DNA of 64,000 nucleotides from Alkaliphilus metalliredigens QYMF (GTDB lineage Bacteria > Bacillota > Clostridia > Peptostreptococcales > Natronincolaceae), in the NCBI RefSeq assembly GCF_000016985.1, contig NC_009633.1:1426001-1490000 (forward strand), written 5' to 3'. This document shows positions 34,984 to 44,979 of this stretch, piece after piece. Under the pieces are notes generated by a model. It had not been told where the DNA came from and did no database searches. It saw only the letters and a list, made by a program, of their open reading frames with translations. How positions within the stretch are numbered: the stretch's first letter is position 1; the number at the start of each line of letters is the position of its first letter. A program made the position numbers and the translations under genes.

Positions 34984-37638
34984 ATGATTAAAAATCTGGA
35001 CAAAAACTATCAACCACAAGAGTTTGAAGATCGTATTTATAAGGAATGGGAAAATAAAGGGTACTTTAAGCCCGTGATAAACCCAGATAAAGAGTCTTAC
35101 TCTATTGTGTTACCACCACCAAATATTACAGGTCAGCTTCATATGGGACATGCACTTGACCATACATTGCAAGATATTTTAATTCGTTGGAAGCGCATGC
35201 AAGGCTTTGAAACCCTATGGCAGCCAGGAACAGATCATGCAAGTATTGCCACGGAAGTCAAGGTGGTTGAAAAAATAAAAAGAGAAGAAGGTCTTTCTAA
35301 ACTAGACATAGGAAGAGATGGGTTTTTACAGCGTGCCTGGGAATGGAGGGACGAACACGGTAGAACAATCGTCAATCAAATGAAAAGAATGGGAGACTCC
35401 TGTGACTGGTCTCGGGAACGCTTTACCATGGATGAAGGATGTAATGAGGCAGTAACCGAGGTCTTTATTAAGCTCTATGAAAAGGGATTGATTTATCGAG
35501 GAAATCGAATTATTAACTGGTGTCCAGAGTGTAAAACCTCATTATCCGATGCAGAGGTAGAACATGAGGATAAGGCCGGGCATTTCTGGCACATTCAATA
35601 TCCCATTAAGGATACTGATGAATACATCGAAATTGCCACAACAAGACCTGAAACAATGCTAGGAGACACGGGTATTGCCGTGCATCCAGAGGATGAGCGA
35701 TACAATCATTTGATTGGAAAGTTCGCGATTTTACCATTGTTAGATCGTGAGATACCAATTTTCGCCGATGAATACGTAGATCCAGAATTTGGTACAGGGG
35801 CAGTGAAAATCACACCAGCCCATGACCCAAATGACTTTGAAATTGGAGCAAGACATAATTTAGAACAAATTGTTGTGATGAATGACGATGCAACCATCAA
35901 CAAGCGTGGTGGAAAATATGAAGGTATGGCGCGATACGATGCAAGAAAGCAAATTGTCAAGGATTTAGATGCACTGGGACAACTTGCTCATGTAAAAGAC
36001 CATCAACACAGTGTGGGACAATGCTATCGTTGTAACACTATAGTAGAACCATTAACCTCGGATCAATGGTTTGTTAAAATGGAGCCATTGGCAAAGCCTG
36101 CCATTGAAGCAGTGAAGGAAAAAGAAATTCAATTTGTTCCGGAAAGATTTTCTAAAACATATACCCAGTGGCTGGAGAATATTCGAGACTGGTGTATTTC
36201 TAGACAATTATGGTGGGGGCATCGAATTCCAGCATATTATTGTCAAGACTGTGGTGAGGTTATTGTTTCTAAAACCACACCAACAGTATGTGGAAAATGT
36301 CAGGGAAATCAATTGAAGCAGGATGAAGATGTATTAGATACTTGGTTCAGTTCAGCCCTGTGGCCTTTTTCCACCCTAGGATGGCCTGAAAAGACTGCGG
36401 AGCTAGATTACTTCTATCCTACAGATGTTCTGGTAACCGGTTATGATATTATTTTCTTCTGGGTTGTGCGAATGGCCTTCTCTGGACTGGAGTTTATGGA
36501 TGAGATTCCATTTAAGCACGTATTTATTCATGGGTTAGTAAGGGATGCAGATGGTAGAAAAATGAGCAAATCCCTGGGAAATGGAATTGATCCATTGAAT
36601 ATTATCGACCAATATGGAGCGGATGCCCTACGATTCACATTGGTGACTGGGAATTCCCCGGGAAATGACATGCGATTTCATATGGAGAAACTAGAGTCCA
36701 GCAGAAACTTTGCCAACAAGCTCTGGAATGCCACGCGATTTGTCTTGATGAATCTTGATGAAAAGGAAATTACAGAAGAAGAAGTGAAGGAACACTTAAA
36801 TACTGCGGATCGCTGGATCATATCAAGAGTTAATCAAGTGACCAAGGAAGTCACAGAAAACATGGATAAATTTGAGCTAGGAATGGCTGCCCAAAAGATC
36901 TATGATTTTATTTGGAGTGAGTACTGTGACTGGTATATTGAACTGACCAAGACAAGGTTATATGGAGAAAATGAAGATAAACGAAAGGCGGCCCAATATA
37001 CATTGACCTCTGTTTTAGCGGATATACTAAAATTATTACATCCATTCATGCCATTTATTACTGAAGAGATTTGGCAGCATTTACCTACAGTAGATGGAAG
37101 TGTGATTATAGCAGCTTGGCCAACATATGAAGAAGAACAAATAGATGATATAGCCATTGGGAAGATGGAGTTATTAATGAATGCCATTAAAAACATTCGA
37201 AATGTAAGGGCGGAAATGAATGTGGTTCCTTCTCGAAAGGCGAAACTGATGGTCTTAACCAATGAAGAATTCGTTAAGACAACCATCCAAGAGTCTGAAT
37301 TATACTTTGGGGCCTTGGCCAGTGTCTCCACAATTGAATTTGTATCAAGCGAGCAGGAAGTGCCAGATGATGCAGTCTCTGCAGTGGTGGATGGGGCGAA
37401 GCTATTTATCCCATTGGATGATTTGATTGATTTTGAGAAGGAAATCCAAAGACTAGAAAAAGAAAAAGAGAAGTTAGAGGATGAAATAACCCGAGTGACA
37501 GGCAAACTTGCCAATCAAGGATTTGTGGCTAAGGCACCAGCACATCTAATTGAGACAGAAAAAGAAAAACAAGTGAAATATCAGCAAATGCTCGATGCAG
37601 TGGATGAAAGATTAGTGTCCTTAAAAAATAAAGCATAA
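34984..37638 (+). CDS. valS: Valyl-tRNA synthetase
   Basis: An 884-residue class I synthetase charging tRNA-Val. GAGGAGGAA precedes the ATG. The HIGH motif is [14 protein letters not shown] and the KMSKS motif is [11 protein letters not shown]. Between them lie the editing domain ([13 protein letters not shown]) and zinc-type CPEC and CQDCG motifs. The C-terminal 75 residues form the coiled-coil tRNA arm ([20 protein letters not shown]). Regulated by the T-box upstream. Confidence 0.98.
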   Translation: MIKNLDKNYQPQEFEDRIYKEWENKGYFKPVINPDKESYSIVLPPPNITGQLHMGHALDHTLQDILIRWKRMQGFETLWQPGTDHASIATEVKVVEKIKREEGLSKLDIGRDGFLQRAWEWRDEHGRTIVNQMKRMGDSCDWSRERFTMDEGCNEAVTEVFIKLYEKGLIYRGNRIINWCPECKTSLSDAEVEHEDKAGHFWHIQYPIKDTDEYIEIATTRPETMLGDTGIAVHPEDERYNHLIGKFAILPLLDREIPIFADEYVDPEFGTGAVKITPAHDPNDFEIGARHNLEQIVVMNDDATINKRGGKYEGMARYDARKQIVKDLDALGQLAHVKDHQHSVGQCYRCNTIVEPLTSDQWFVKMEPLAKPAIEAVKEKEIQFVPERFSKTYTQWLENIRDWCISRQLWWGHRIPAYYCQDCGEVIVSKTTPTVCGKCQGNQLKQDEDVLDTWFSSALWPFSTLGWPEKTAELDYFYPTDVLVTGYDIIFFWVVRMAFSGLEFMDEIPFKHVFIHGLVRDADGRKMSKSLGNGIDPLNIIDQYGADALRFTLVTGNSPGNDMRFHMEKLESSRNFANKLWNATRFVLMNLDEKEITEEEVKEHLNTADRWIISRVNQVTKEVTENMDKFELGMAAQKIYDFIWSEYCDWYIELTKTRLYGENEDKRKAAQYTLTSVLADILKLLHPFMPFITEEIWQHLPTVDGSVIIAAWPTYEEEQIDDIAIGKMELLMNAIKNIRNVRAEMNVVPSRKAKLMVLTNEEFVKTTIQESELYFGALASVSTIEFVSSEQEVPDDAVSAVVDGAKLFIPLDDLIDFEKEIQRLEKEKEKLEDEITRVTGKLANQGFVAKAPAHLIETEKEKQVKYQQMLDAVDERLVSLKNKA

Positions 37639-37653
37639 TAATTCTATAAAAAG

Positions 37654-37696
37654 TAAGTAAATAGCTAGAGGATTCCTTCCTCTAGCTATTTACTTA
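37654..37696 (+). terminator. Stem-loop after valS, probable terminator
   Basis: A 19-bp perfect stem (37654-37672 with 37678-37696) with a 5-nt loop, 16 bp after the stop codon. The downstream T run is weak. Confidence 0.7.
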
Positions 37697-37700
37697 AGTA

Positions 37701-37780
37701 CTTGAAATTTTTAACAAAGAGAAGTTAAAAATTGAGTACGCCATGAGTCGTTGCGACAGCAAAAGAAGAGTTTTCTTAAA
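37701..37780. repeat. Dispersed 80-bp intergenic repeat, copy B1
   Basis: About 71 of 80 positions match 40251-40330 without gaps; a conserved core reads GAGTACGCCATGAGTCGTTG. It directly follows a terminator, like copy B2. Confidence 0.75.
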
Positions 37781-37847
37781 TTGAAAGATATGATAAAATA
37801 TTAACGATAGCATTTATTTGATGATAATTTAAAGAGGAGTGGAACTG

Positions 37848-39167
37848 ATGAATTATGAACAGGCTTTAACTTATATCCACGACACATACAAATTTGGAAG
37901 AAAGCTGGGCTTAGATAATATCAAATACCTACTTAATCTACTGGACAATCCTCATCAGAAGGTAAAGGTGATTCATGTAGCAGGAACCAACGGAAAAGGT
38001 TCAATTGCCTCATTGATACATAGCGTATTGAAGACCCAGGGGTATCGAGTGGGACTATATACGTCACCTTATTTAGAAGAATTTACCGAAAGAATTAGAA
38101 TTAGTGGGGAAGACATCCCTAGAGAACGTCTAGCTCAAGTAACAGAAGAAGTAAAAATGAAAATTGAAGAAATGGTTAAGTCGGGACAAAACCATCCCAC
38201 GGAGTTTGAAGTGGTGACTGCCATTGCATTTTTGTACTACGCCCAAGAAGAGGTCGATTTTGTTGTACTTGAAGTGGGACTAGGAGGGCGGCTAGATGCC
38301 ACAAATGTCATTAACACACCATTATTATCCATCATTACACCCATCGGTTACGATCATACGGCGTATCTAGGAAATACACTGAAAGAAATTGCCTTTGAGA
38401 AGGGTGGTGTGATTAAAGAGGATGGTTTAACCCTTGTGGCACCACAGGAGGAAGAAGCATTACAAGTGTTGAAAAAGCTCAGCCAAGAGAGAAATAATCA
38501 GCTATTTATGACCAATCTACAGGGCTTAGAAATCAAGAAAAGTACCATTGAAGAGCAGGTATTCTCCTGTGAAACCTATGCGAGAGCATATGAAAATGTG
38601 GAGATTAAACTACTGGGAGCTCATCAAATTGAAAACTGTTGTACAGCCCTGACTGCAATCGATATACTAAAGGAACATCATGATATTGAAGTCAGCGATG
38701 AGTCTATCTATCAAGGGATTCTTGAAACAAGATGGCCAGGTCGGATGGAGGTTGTACAGGATGAACCAACCGTCATAATAGACGGAGCCCATAATCTTCA
38801 AGGAGGGCAGGCTCTGGCGAATACCCTAAAACAACTATTATCAGGTCGAAGGATTACCTTTGTAATGGGGATGCTAGAGGATAAAGAAGTAGATGGCTTC
38901 CTAAATGAGTTGATTCCCCTAGTGGATATAGTCATCGCAACGACACCCAATAGTCCAAGAAGTATGCCAGCCAATGTGCTAGCAGGTAAAATGGATGTAT
39001 TTAAGAAACCAATCCATGTAGAAGCAGAGGTTCGAAAAGCCATAGAAAAGGGATTGGCTTTAACGGGGAAGGATGACGTGCTCCTCTTTGCGGGATCTTT
39101 GTATATGATTGGTGAAGTGAGGTCGTATTTCAAATCAAATCAAATGAAAACTATTCTGAATTTTTAG
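37848..39167 (+). CDS. folC: Folylpolyglutamate/dihydrofolate synthase
   Basis: A 439-residue Mur-ligase-fold enzyme adding glutamate to folates. The ATG at 37848 is preferred over a GTG at 37839, which overlaps the AAAGAGGAG site. The P-loop VAGTNGKGSIASLI, LEVGLGGRLDATNV, and IIDGAHNLQGG are FolC signatures. It is preceded by valS, a common order in Clostridia and Bacilli. Confidence 0.95.
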   Translation: MNYEQALTYIHDTYKFGRKLGLDNIKYLLNLLDNPHQKVKVIHVAGTNGKGSIASLIHSVLKTQGYRVGLYTSPYLEEFTERIRISGEDIPRERLAQVTEEVKMKIEEMVKSGQNHPTEFEVVTAIAFLYYAQEEVDFVVLEVGLGGRLDATNVINTPLLSIITPIGYDHTAYLGNTLKEIAFEKGGVIKEDGLTLVAPQEEEALQVLKKLSQERNNQLFMTNLQGLEIKKSTIEEQVFSCETYARAYENVEIKLLGAHQIENCCTALTAIDILKEHHDIEVSDESIYQGILETRWPGRMEVVQDEPTVIIDGAHNLQGGQALANTLKQLLSGRRITFVMGMLEDKEVDGFLNELIPLVDIVIATTPNSPRSMPANVLAGKMDVFKKPIHVEAEVRKAIEKGLALTGKDDVLLFAGSLYMIGEVRSYFKSNQMKTILNF

Positions 39168-39260
39168 CCGCGGGAAAATTTTTCTATAAATCAATGACAT
39201 TTTATGAGTTTCATTCATAGATTATATTGTGAGAAAAAAGTGTAAGAGGTGATGAAAGTC

Positions 39261-40145
39261 ATGAATAGATTTAAAGCAGCTTATTTGGCAATTGTAGTAA
39301 GTATGTTCTTGGTTGTTTTTAAGGTTTTTGTTGGAACAGCCACTAACTCTATTAGTATTATTTCGGATGCCTTGCATTCTTCTATGGATGTCATTGCATC
39401 TACCATCACTTTAGTGGCTATGAAGCTTGCTAAAAAACCTGAGGATAAATGTCATAACTATGGTCATGGTAAATATGAAGATTTAGCAGCAGTCATACAA
39501 AGTGTTTTAATACTAATCATATCAGTTACAATTATATCCCAAGCTACTTTGAGGATCGTCAATGGAAATCTGATTACAGAAACATTTCCAGGGATTATTG
39601 TTATGCTTGTTTCCATCACATTACATTCTATGACGGTGTTCATTATGTTAAAATACGCCAAGAAGGAAAATTCCGTTGCCCTTAAGGCAAATGCCCTACA
39701 TCTTTTGGCAGATGTCATTACTTCTATTGGTGTAATTGTTGGATTAGTTGTGATTCAATTTACAGGACTTCGGATCATTGACCCCATAGTTGCAATTATA
39801 GTGGCCCTGATTATAATCAAGACTGGTTATGATATAGGTAAGGAATCAATTGAACAGTTATTAGATAAAAGCCTTAGTTCAGAAGAGATGAGTATAATAA
39901 AAGAGATATTAGAAGAACATAGTCCACCTGTTTTAGATTATCATTATCTTAGGACTCGGCGAATAGGGCAAACGAGGCAAGTGGATGTTCATTTGATTTT
40001 CCCCAACGATTATAGTCTCACGGATGCCCATGATGTTTCAAGTAGCATAGAAAAGGACATTCATCAAAGGATTACAAGTGTTAGGATTACAATCCATTTA
40101 GAGCCAGAAAACCATTATCATCCCTATCGAGTGGAAGTGGAATAG
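39261..40145 (+). CDS. Cation diffusion facilitator transporter
   Basis: A 294-residue protein; ATG at 39261 behind AAGAGGTGA. Six membrane helices. Metal-site residues lie in ISDALHSSMD (helix 2) and in NALHLLADVITS (helix 5). The cytoplasmic C-terminal domain contains HDVSSSIEKDIHQ and a final His-rich HLEPENHYH. CDF proteins export Zn2+, Mn2+, Fe2+ or Co2+; the metal cannot be decided. Confidence 0.9.
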   Translation: MNRFKAAYLAIVVSMFLVVFKVFVGTATNSISIISDALHSSMDVIASTITLVAMKLAKKPEDKCHNYGHGKYEDLAAVIQSVLILIISVTIISQATLRIVNGNLITETFPGIIVMLVSITLHSMTVFIMLKYAKKENSVALKANALHLLADVITSIGVIVGLVVIQFTGLRIIDPIVAIIVALIIIKTGYDIGKESIEQLLDKSLSSEEMSIIKEILEEHSPPVLDYHYLRTRRIGQTRQVDVHLIFPNDYSLTDAHDVSSSIEKDIHQRITSVRITIHLEPENHYHPYRVEVE

Positions 40146-40207
40146 GAAATACATATATAGGTAGTAAGAGATATTGGTTCAAATAAAACACATGATACCA
40201 GGATAAT

Positions 40208-40243
40208 AAAAGTCGAGAATTCATATTCTCGGCTTTTGTTTTT
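40208..40243 (+). terminator. Terminator after the CDF gene
   Basis: A 13-bp stem with one wobble (40208-40220 with 40225-40237) and a T run. Confidence 0.88.
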
Positions 40244-40250
40244 TTAATCA

Positions 40251-40330
40251 CTTGAAATTTATAACAAAGAGAAGTTAAAAATTGAGTGCGCTATGATTCG
40301 TTGCGACAGCATAAGACGAATTTTATTTAA
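40251..40330. repeat. Dispersed 80-bp intergenic repeat, copy B2
   Basis: Matches 37701-37780 at about 89 percent. It too lies directly after a terminator. Confidence 0.75.
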
Positions 40331-40444
40331 ACATAGTTTATTGTTAGTATTTGTAAAAAAATAAAGGGAATCCATGGGATATGTAGAAATAAAAGGTAGG
40401 TTTTAGTGTTTGAAATAGATCTCTTGGAAAAGAGGGGATAAGAT

Positions 40445-41527
40445 GTGGTGAACATTTATAAAATGAATGAAGAAGAACTGAAGGTTACTTTTCAGTATAA
40501 TAATCAACTGGTAGAAAAAATTAGGAAAGTTGAGGGTAGAAGGTGGGATGCAGATCAAAAGTACTGGGTTGTTCCGAATAATGCTAAATGTATAGATGAC
40601 CTAACAAATATTTTCATAGATGAAGATATAAGATGGGATGAATCATTAAGCTTTTCCAAAACAGAAAATAGTGAATGTAACTTTCATGATATTAATCTAG
40701 CATTACAACAATTAGAAAAGCAGTTTACATTAAAAGGATATAGTCCTAAAACTAAAAAATCATATATTGGACATGTTAAAAGATTTCTTGGGTTCATTAA
40801 TAATAAACCTGAAGTATTGACCAAACAGGATGTTGAAAAATATATGTATCATTTATTGAATGTTCAGGAAAACTCACATGCCTTTGCAAATCAAGCTTTG
40901 AGTGCGATTAAATTCTATTACCAACATTCACTTAAGAAAGATAAAGTGTTATATGATTTGCCTAGACCTAAGAAAGAAAAGACGTTACCAAATATATTAA
41001 GTCAAAGAGAGGTATTATCAATATTAGATTCTGTTAATAACATTAAACATAAATCAATATTACTTTTAACTTACTCAGCGGGCCTTCGAATTGGTGAAGT
41101 AGTAAGGCTAAAGGTAGGAGATATCGATAGCGATAGAATGCTTATACATGTAAGACAAGGAAAAGGTAGAAAAGACAGATATACCATACTTTCAGAAGTT
41201 GCTCTAAGTACGTTAAGAAAATATGCAATGATAGAAAAGCCTAAAGATTGGTTATTTCCAGGAGGGAAAGAGAATTGTTTTTTGACAGAACGTTCAGTCC
41301 AAAAAATATTTTCAGTTGCGTGTAAGAGAGCCAAGGTAAAGAAACATGCCTCAGTGCACAGCTTGAGACACTCATTTGCAACACATTTATTAGAAGGCGG
41401 GACTGATCTTAGGTATATACAAGAATTACTAGGTCATTCAAGCTCAAAAACTACAGAAATCTATACTCATGTTTCTGAAGCAAATTTTAGCAAGATAAAA
41501 AGTCCCTTAGATAAATTTATGAAATAG
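40445..41527 (+). CDS. Tyrosine recombinase (cassette-array integrase candidate)
   Basis: A 360-residue tyrosine recombinase beginning with GTG behind AGAGGGG. Residues about 8-60 form an extra N-terminal module (VEGRRWDADQKYWVVP) resembling a HARP-like fold. A SAM-like core-binding domain follows (LEKQFTLKGYSPKTKKSY). The catalytic domain has R215 (SAGLRIGEV), a probable beta-hairpin Lys (GKGRKDRYT), H305 and R308 (HSLRHSF), H331 (LGHSS) and Y340 (EIYTH). It lacks the insertion between patches II and III that marks IntI. Attachment-like sites and cassettes follow on the same strand, so I infer that it mobilises them. Confidence 0.85.
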   Translation: MVNIYKMNEEELKVTFQYNNQLVEKIRKVEGRRWDADQKYWVVPNNAKCIDDLTNIFIDEDIRWDESLSFSKTENSECNFHDINLALQQLEKQFTLKGYSPKTKKSYIGHVKRFLGFINNKPEVLTKQDVEKYMYHLLNVQENSHAFANQALSAIKFYYQHSLKKDKVLYDLPRPKKEKTLPNILSQREVLSILDSVNNIKHKSILLLTYSAGLRIGEVVRLKVGDIDSDRMLIHVRQGKGRKDRYTILSEVALSTLRKYAMIEKPKDWLFPGGKENCFLTERSVQKIFSVACKRAKVKKHASVHSLRHSFATHLLEGGTDLRYIQELLGHSSSKTTEIYTHVSEANFSKIKSPLDKFMK

Positions 41528-41539
41528 AACTACAAGCAT

Positions 41540-41623
41540 ATATTCACGAACCAAGGTTCGCAAACCCATCTATTTTGGTATGTAAAAACGAACTTGAATT
41601 CGGGAATGGAAGAGTTATGAGAC
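41540..41623 (+). other. Primary attachment site candidate (attI-like)
   Basis: The core GTTATGAGAC at 41614-41623 lies 86 bp after the recombinase stop and just before the first cassette gene. The preceding CGGGAATGGAAGA resembles the 3' end of the attC-like site at 42633-42810, and CGAACCAAGGTTCG at about 41548 is a small hairpin. Crossover would fall after G41614. Confidence 0.55.
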
Positions 41624-41651
41624 ATAAAAAACTAGTTTATGGGAGGACATT

Positions 41652-42617
41652 ATGAAATGTATAGTACCAATACAAAACCTTGTAATAGAAGAGATTATAG
41701 AACTGGATGATGCAATCCTTGTACCTGCACATGTATATCAGTATACAGAAATATACCGTGATTTTTATGAAGAAGAAGCATCGTTGGTTAGTAAAGTCTT
41801 TGATATTCTTAACAACTGTACATTAGGATATAAATCTCAGTTTACGGACTTTGTTACTGCGATAATTGACTATCCAGTAACAAAAGAGCAGTTTGAGAAT
41901 ACTGTTCCATTAAAGGACTTCTATTTACTTGAACGTATATGTACGAAAGTAGATAGATGCCTTGATAAGATAAGATTGAAGAAATGTTACTTTGGTAACA
42001 AAGAGTTGTTGCCGGGAATAGCTGGAGTGATTGGTAACTATCAGCGTGGGTTCGTAATTGATATGAATTCTAATCTTATGAGAGATATGCTAGGGCATGT
42101 TTACAAAACCTTTTCAATTCCAGGGATTGGCTTGGATTTTGATTCATATGATTTAGATAATGATGAGAAGTTTGATACACTATTTATGACAGATAGAACA
42201 GATGAAGTCTTTCTAAGTTGTAGAAGTGCTATTGCAAGAATAAATGAAGCATACTATTTCAATAATTACAATGCAGCCTTTGTATATCTTATGAGTACGT
42301 TGGAGATGTTGGCAAGTGATGAGTATATGCAATTTAAGAAGGTTAAGACAAACATTGCAGCATTTATCGCTTCGAATAAATCTGACTATCATAAGACGTG
42401 TGAATTATTGAGAAATATATCAGAAGATATAAGAACAGAAATTGTTCATAATGGTAAGAGCATATATGATTTGGTGAGTTCAGAACAAGAACTAATTAAG
42501 CTATTTGGTTTCATTGTTGATACTATTACAACGTATTGTGAAAATGTTATAGATACTGGTATCACTAACTTTAATGACTTAAAAGAAGCAAGAAAGACAA
42601 AGATAGAAAGTTTTTAG
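41652..42617 (+). CDS. Cassette 1: HEPN (Apea-like) protein
   Basis: A 321-residue protein behind GGGAGGAC. The C-terminal third contains R261-x4-H266 (RTEIVHNGKS), the RNase signature of HEPN domains, in an Apea-like helical context. The N-terminal region (about 150 residues) is not recognised. HEPN proteins of this kind occur in antiviral and toxin systems, but function here is inferred only from the motif. The gene is alone in its cassette. Confidence 0.7.
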   Translation: MKCIVPIQNLVIEEIIELDDAILVPAHVYQYTEIYRDFYEEEASLVSKVFDILNNCTLGYKSQFTDFVTAIIDYPVTKEQFENTVPLKDFYLLERICTKVDRCLDKIRLKKCYFGNKELLPGIAGVIGNYQRGFVIDMNSNLMRDMLGHVYKTFSIPGIGLDFDSYDLDNDEKFDTLFMTDRTDEVFLSCRSAIARINEAYYFNNYNAAFVYLMSTLEMLASDEYMQFKKVKTNIAAFIASNKSDYHKTCELLRNISEDIRTEIVHNGKSIYDLVSSEQELIKLFGFIVDTITTYCENVIDTGITNFNDLKEARKTKIESF

Positions 42618-42632
42618 TAGGCCGTTTTTTAC

Positions 42633-42810
42633 GTCTCATAACATGCCCATTCCCGCAGGGGTGCAAGAAGCACTGTCAGGGAGAAAGCCTTTGGAGGTAC
42701 CATCACGGAGCAAGGTCAGCACCACACCTTCTCACTGGGTGCAAGCACCGCCAAGGGGTATTCCTTTGGGGTCCAGTTCAAAGGTGTCGGGAATGGCAGA
42801 AACGTTATAC
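42633..42810 (+). other. attC-like site 1
   Basis: Inverse core GTCTCATAAC (42633-42642) and core GTTATAC (42804-42810) enclose an imperfect palindrome: ATGCCCATTCCCG pairs with CGGGAATGGCA. GTCTCATAAC is the exact complement of the start of cassette 1 (41614-41623). The 3' half from 42714 shares GGTCAGCACCACACCTTCTC with sites 3 and 4. Confidence 0.75.
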
Positions 42811-42843
42811 AACAACTATACCTAGTAAGAGTGGAGGGTTAAT

Positions 42844-43791
42844 ATGAGCAGATGTTACTATCATTATTGCAGCTTAAATACATTCCTAGCGATTATTTCT
42901 AGTAAAAGTTTGAGGTTATGTGATCTAAGTAAAACTAATGACTATTTGGAAAGAAAGTGGATCCTAGATATATTAGAAGAATCTCTGGGTAAAGCATTTG
43001 AAGAGAATCAAATTACAATTAATCTAAAAGAGGACTACTGGTATAATGAAGGAATCCACAATCATATTTCATTTATTCTTGATGTGCTTAAGCATTATGT
43101 AGAACGCTCAAGTTTTATAACATGTTTTTCCCGAAATGGTGATTTATTAAGTCAATGGAGAGCATATGGAGATGATGGAAAAGGGGTCTCAATAGGATTT
43201 AATTCAGGGTTGCTTTCTAAAGCAAATAAAAAGGATATAGTTTATTTTGAAGATGTCTTATATGACTTAAATGAGCAAGTTGAAGAAATAACATGTGCTG
43301 TAGAAAATGCTATTATTTATATGGAAAATTTGTTTGAACAGGATATAGTTAGGATTAGTGACAACTTTAATAAGTACTTTGTTGAAGAATTTGATGCTTT
43401 TTGTGAAGTTGTTTGTGATCACTTGGCAGAGATTAGTTGCTATATGAAAAATCCATCTTTTAAGGAAGAAGATGAAGTAAGAATTATTTACTCACCATAC
43501 ATGACTCCTGATTGTACTGATAAAGACTTAATAGATATTTTTACTAAGGAAAAGAGGTTTAATAACTTTGTCTTAAAGCCACTTAATTATTTTGCTAGAG
43601 ATGATCAAATAATTGGTTATGCTGATTTATCATTTGATAAGTTAATTAGTAAAGACATAATAACAGAGGTCATTATCGGACCTAGTTCTAGAGTTACTGA
43701 AGAAGATATATTTTTTTTGTTAAGTAAGCATGGGTATAATGCGTGTGATGTAAAAATTAGTAATTCAAAAGCATCATATAGACTTAAATAA
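42844..43791 (+). CDS. Cassette 2: DUF2971 protein
   Basis: A 315-residue soluble protein behind GAGTGGAGGG. The opening YYHYCSLNTFLAIISSKSLR and central SFITCFSRNGDLLSQWRAYG, DGKGVSIGFN are typical of DUF2971. The family is frequent in phage-defence islands and mobile DNA, with no firmly known activity. Single gene between attC-like sites 1 and 2. Confidence 0.8.
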   Translation: MSRCYYHYCSLNTFLAIISSKSLRLCDLSKTNDYLERKWILDILEESLGKAFEENQITINLKEDYWYNEGIHNHISFILDVLKHYVERSSFITCFSRNGDLLSQWRAYGDDGKGVSIGFNSGLLSKANKKDIVYFEDVLYDLNEQVEEITCAVENAIIYMENLFEQDIVRISDNFNKYFVEEFDAFCEVVCDHLAEISCYMKNPSFKEEDEVRIIYSPYMTPDCTDKDLIDIFTKEKRFNNFVLKPLNYFARDDQIIGYADLSFDKLISKDIITEVIIGPSSRVTEEDIFFLLSKHGYNACDVKISNSKASYRLK

Positions 43792-43822
43792 TAAGATAAT
43801 ACTGTCAGGTTCCTGTATAGTC

Positions 43823-43963
43823 GTCGTATAACACGAGGATTTGCGGCTCCGGCTAGCGCCTCCGTCCTAACTTGACGGTTGTCATGATTTTTGCAAGAGG
43901 AAAAAGCTTTGGGGTCAAAAATCGCGCCAACTGCCAAGTTCGCAAATCCCGAGAACGTTATGT
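43823..43963 (+). other. attC-like site 2
   Basis: Inverse core GTCGTATAAC (43823-43832) and core GTTATGT (43957-43963). Inner arms pair well: GGATTTGCG with CGCAAATCC, and AACTTGACGG with CTGCCAAGTT. The 16 nt ending the inverse core complement the start of cassette 2 (42804 onward) with two mismatches. A group II intron follows 5 bp later. Confidence 0.75.
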
Positions 43964-44536
43964 GAAAGTGCGACCAGCGCTTGAAATAAAAGCGATAAGT
44001 TACATCTTGGGCTGTCTAAGCCGAAAGGCTTTTGGACTGCTCTATCCATTTGGAGTAACCCTATCTACAGGTGCGTCATCAGCAATGAAGGGGTTCTAAG
44101 CTGTAGAGACAATGTGAAAATCCTGCAAGCCTAATGTGGGTGATTGCTAGGGTAAATGTATTGCTATGATTAAATTAAATGAATTACTGTAAGCCTCGTT
44201 AAACGTAAGTAGGGAAAAGGCTGTAACCCTATGACCAAAAGGTATGAGCGTAGGTTTGTTGACTTTTCGTATCAACAGACAAATGGACAGAAGCTCCGGG
44301 GTAAAGGTAGAATCTAAGGTAGTATGAACTGGCCAAGGTGTAGAACTGGGTAAGACCGTTGATTCCTAAATTGGTAGGTTTTCTGTAAAGAACACACAAT
44401 ATCAGTGGTTATGGGAAGCTAGAGAAAGCGAAGGCAGTCTTGTAATGAGACTGATAAGGGTTCGAAATTTGCTCTAACTCGAAAGAGTGCAGACTTCTAG
44501 CATGGTTATTTAAGGCAAAGATAGGATGGAAACTTT

Positions 44537-44925
44537 ATGAATACAGAAAAGCTAAAAAGCGAAGAGCGGGCGTCTGTAGACTACGCACTGCAATGGGAAA
44601 AAATAGATTGGGCCATTGTAGAAGAAAAAGTTAATAAACTTCAATCAAGGATTGCCAGAGCTGTATCAAAGAATAGAATGAATCTAGTCAAAAAGCTACA
44701 GTATCTTTTATCAGAATCACATTATGCCAAGCTACTTGCGGTAAAAAGAATCACAGGCAATAGAGGGAAAAGAACAGCTGGAGTTGATTCAGAAAAATGG
44801 TCATCACCAGCAAGCAAATACAAAGGTGCGTTAGCACTAACAAACCATAAATATAAAGCAGCCCCTCTTAAAAGAACATTCATAAAGAAATCAAATGGTA
44901 AAAATCGACCGCTAGGAATTCCCAC
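44537..44925 (+). pseudogene. ltrA: Group II intron reverse transcriptase, N-terminal part
   Basis: About 130 codons encode the RT-0/RT-1 region (VDYALQWEKIDWAIVEEKVN, KSNGKNRPLGIPT). The frame then runs into the inserted element and stops at 44971. In intact relatives, the sequence RPLGIPT is followed directly by MKDRAMQ, which here begins at 47616. The gene is therefore split by about 2.7 kb and can only work if the element excises precisely. Confidence 0.88.
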
Positions 44926-44979
44926 GGTGAATTCATACTGCACACCTCCCAAGACTGTTTTTGGTTTTTAAAAAGTTCT

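Noticed and set aside
40445-41527. Recombinase as an ordinary XerC/XerD or phage integrase
   Set aside because: No dif site, phage genes or element ends are seen nearby, whereas attC-like sites begin 86 bp after its stop. I keep cassette integrase as the better explanation, but not as proven.
42643-42825. Short open frame inside attC-like site 1
   Set aside because: It lies in the palindromic site with no ribosome binding site; similar frames arise in sites 2 and 3 from GC-richer sequence. Not a gene.
43872-44099. Frame across attC-like site 2 and the intron start
   Set aside because: Overlaps the structured intron 5' end and crosses an element boundary, so it is not coding.
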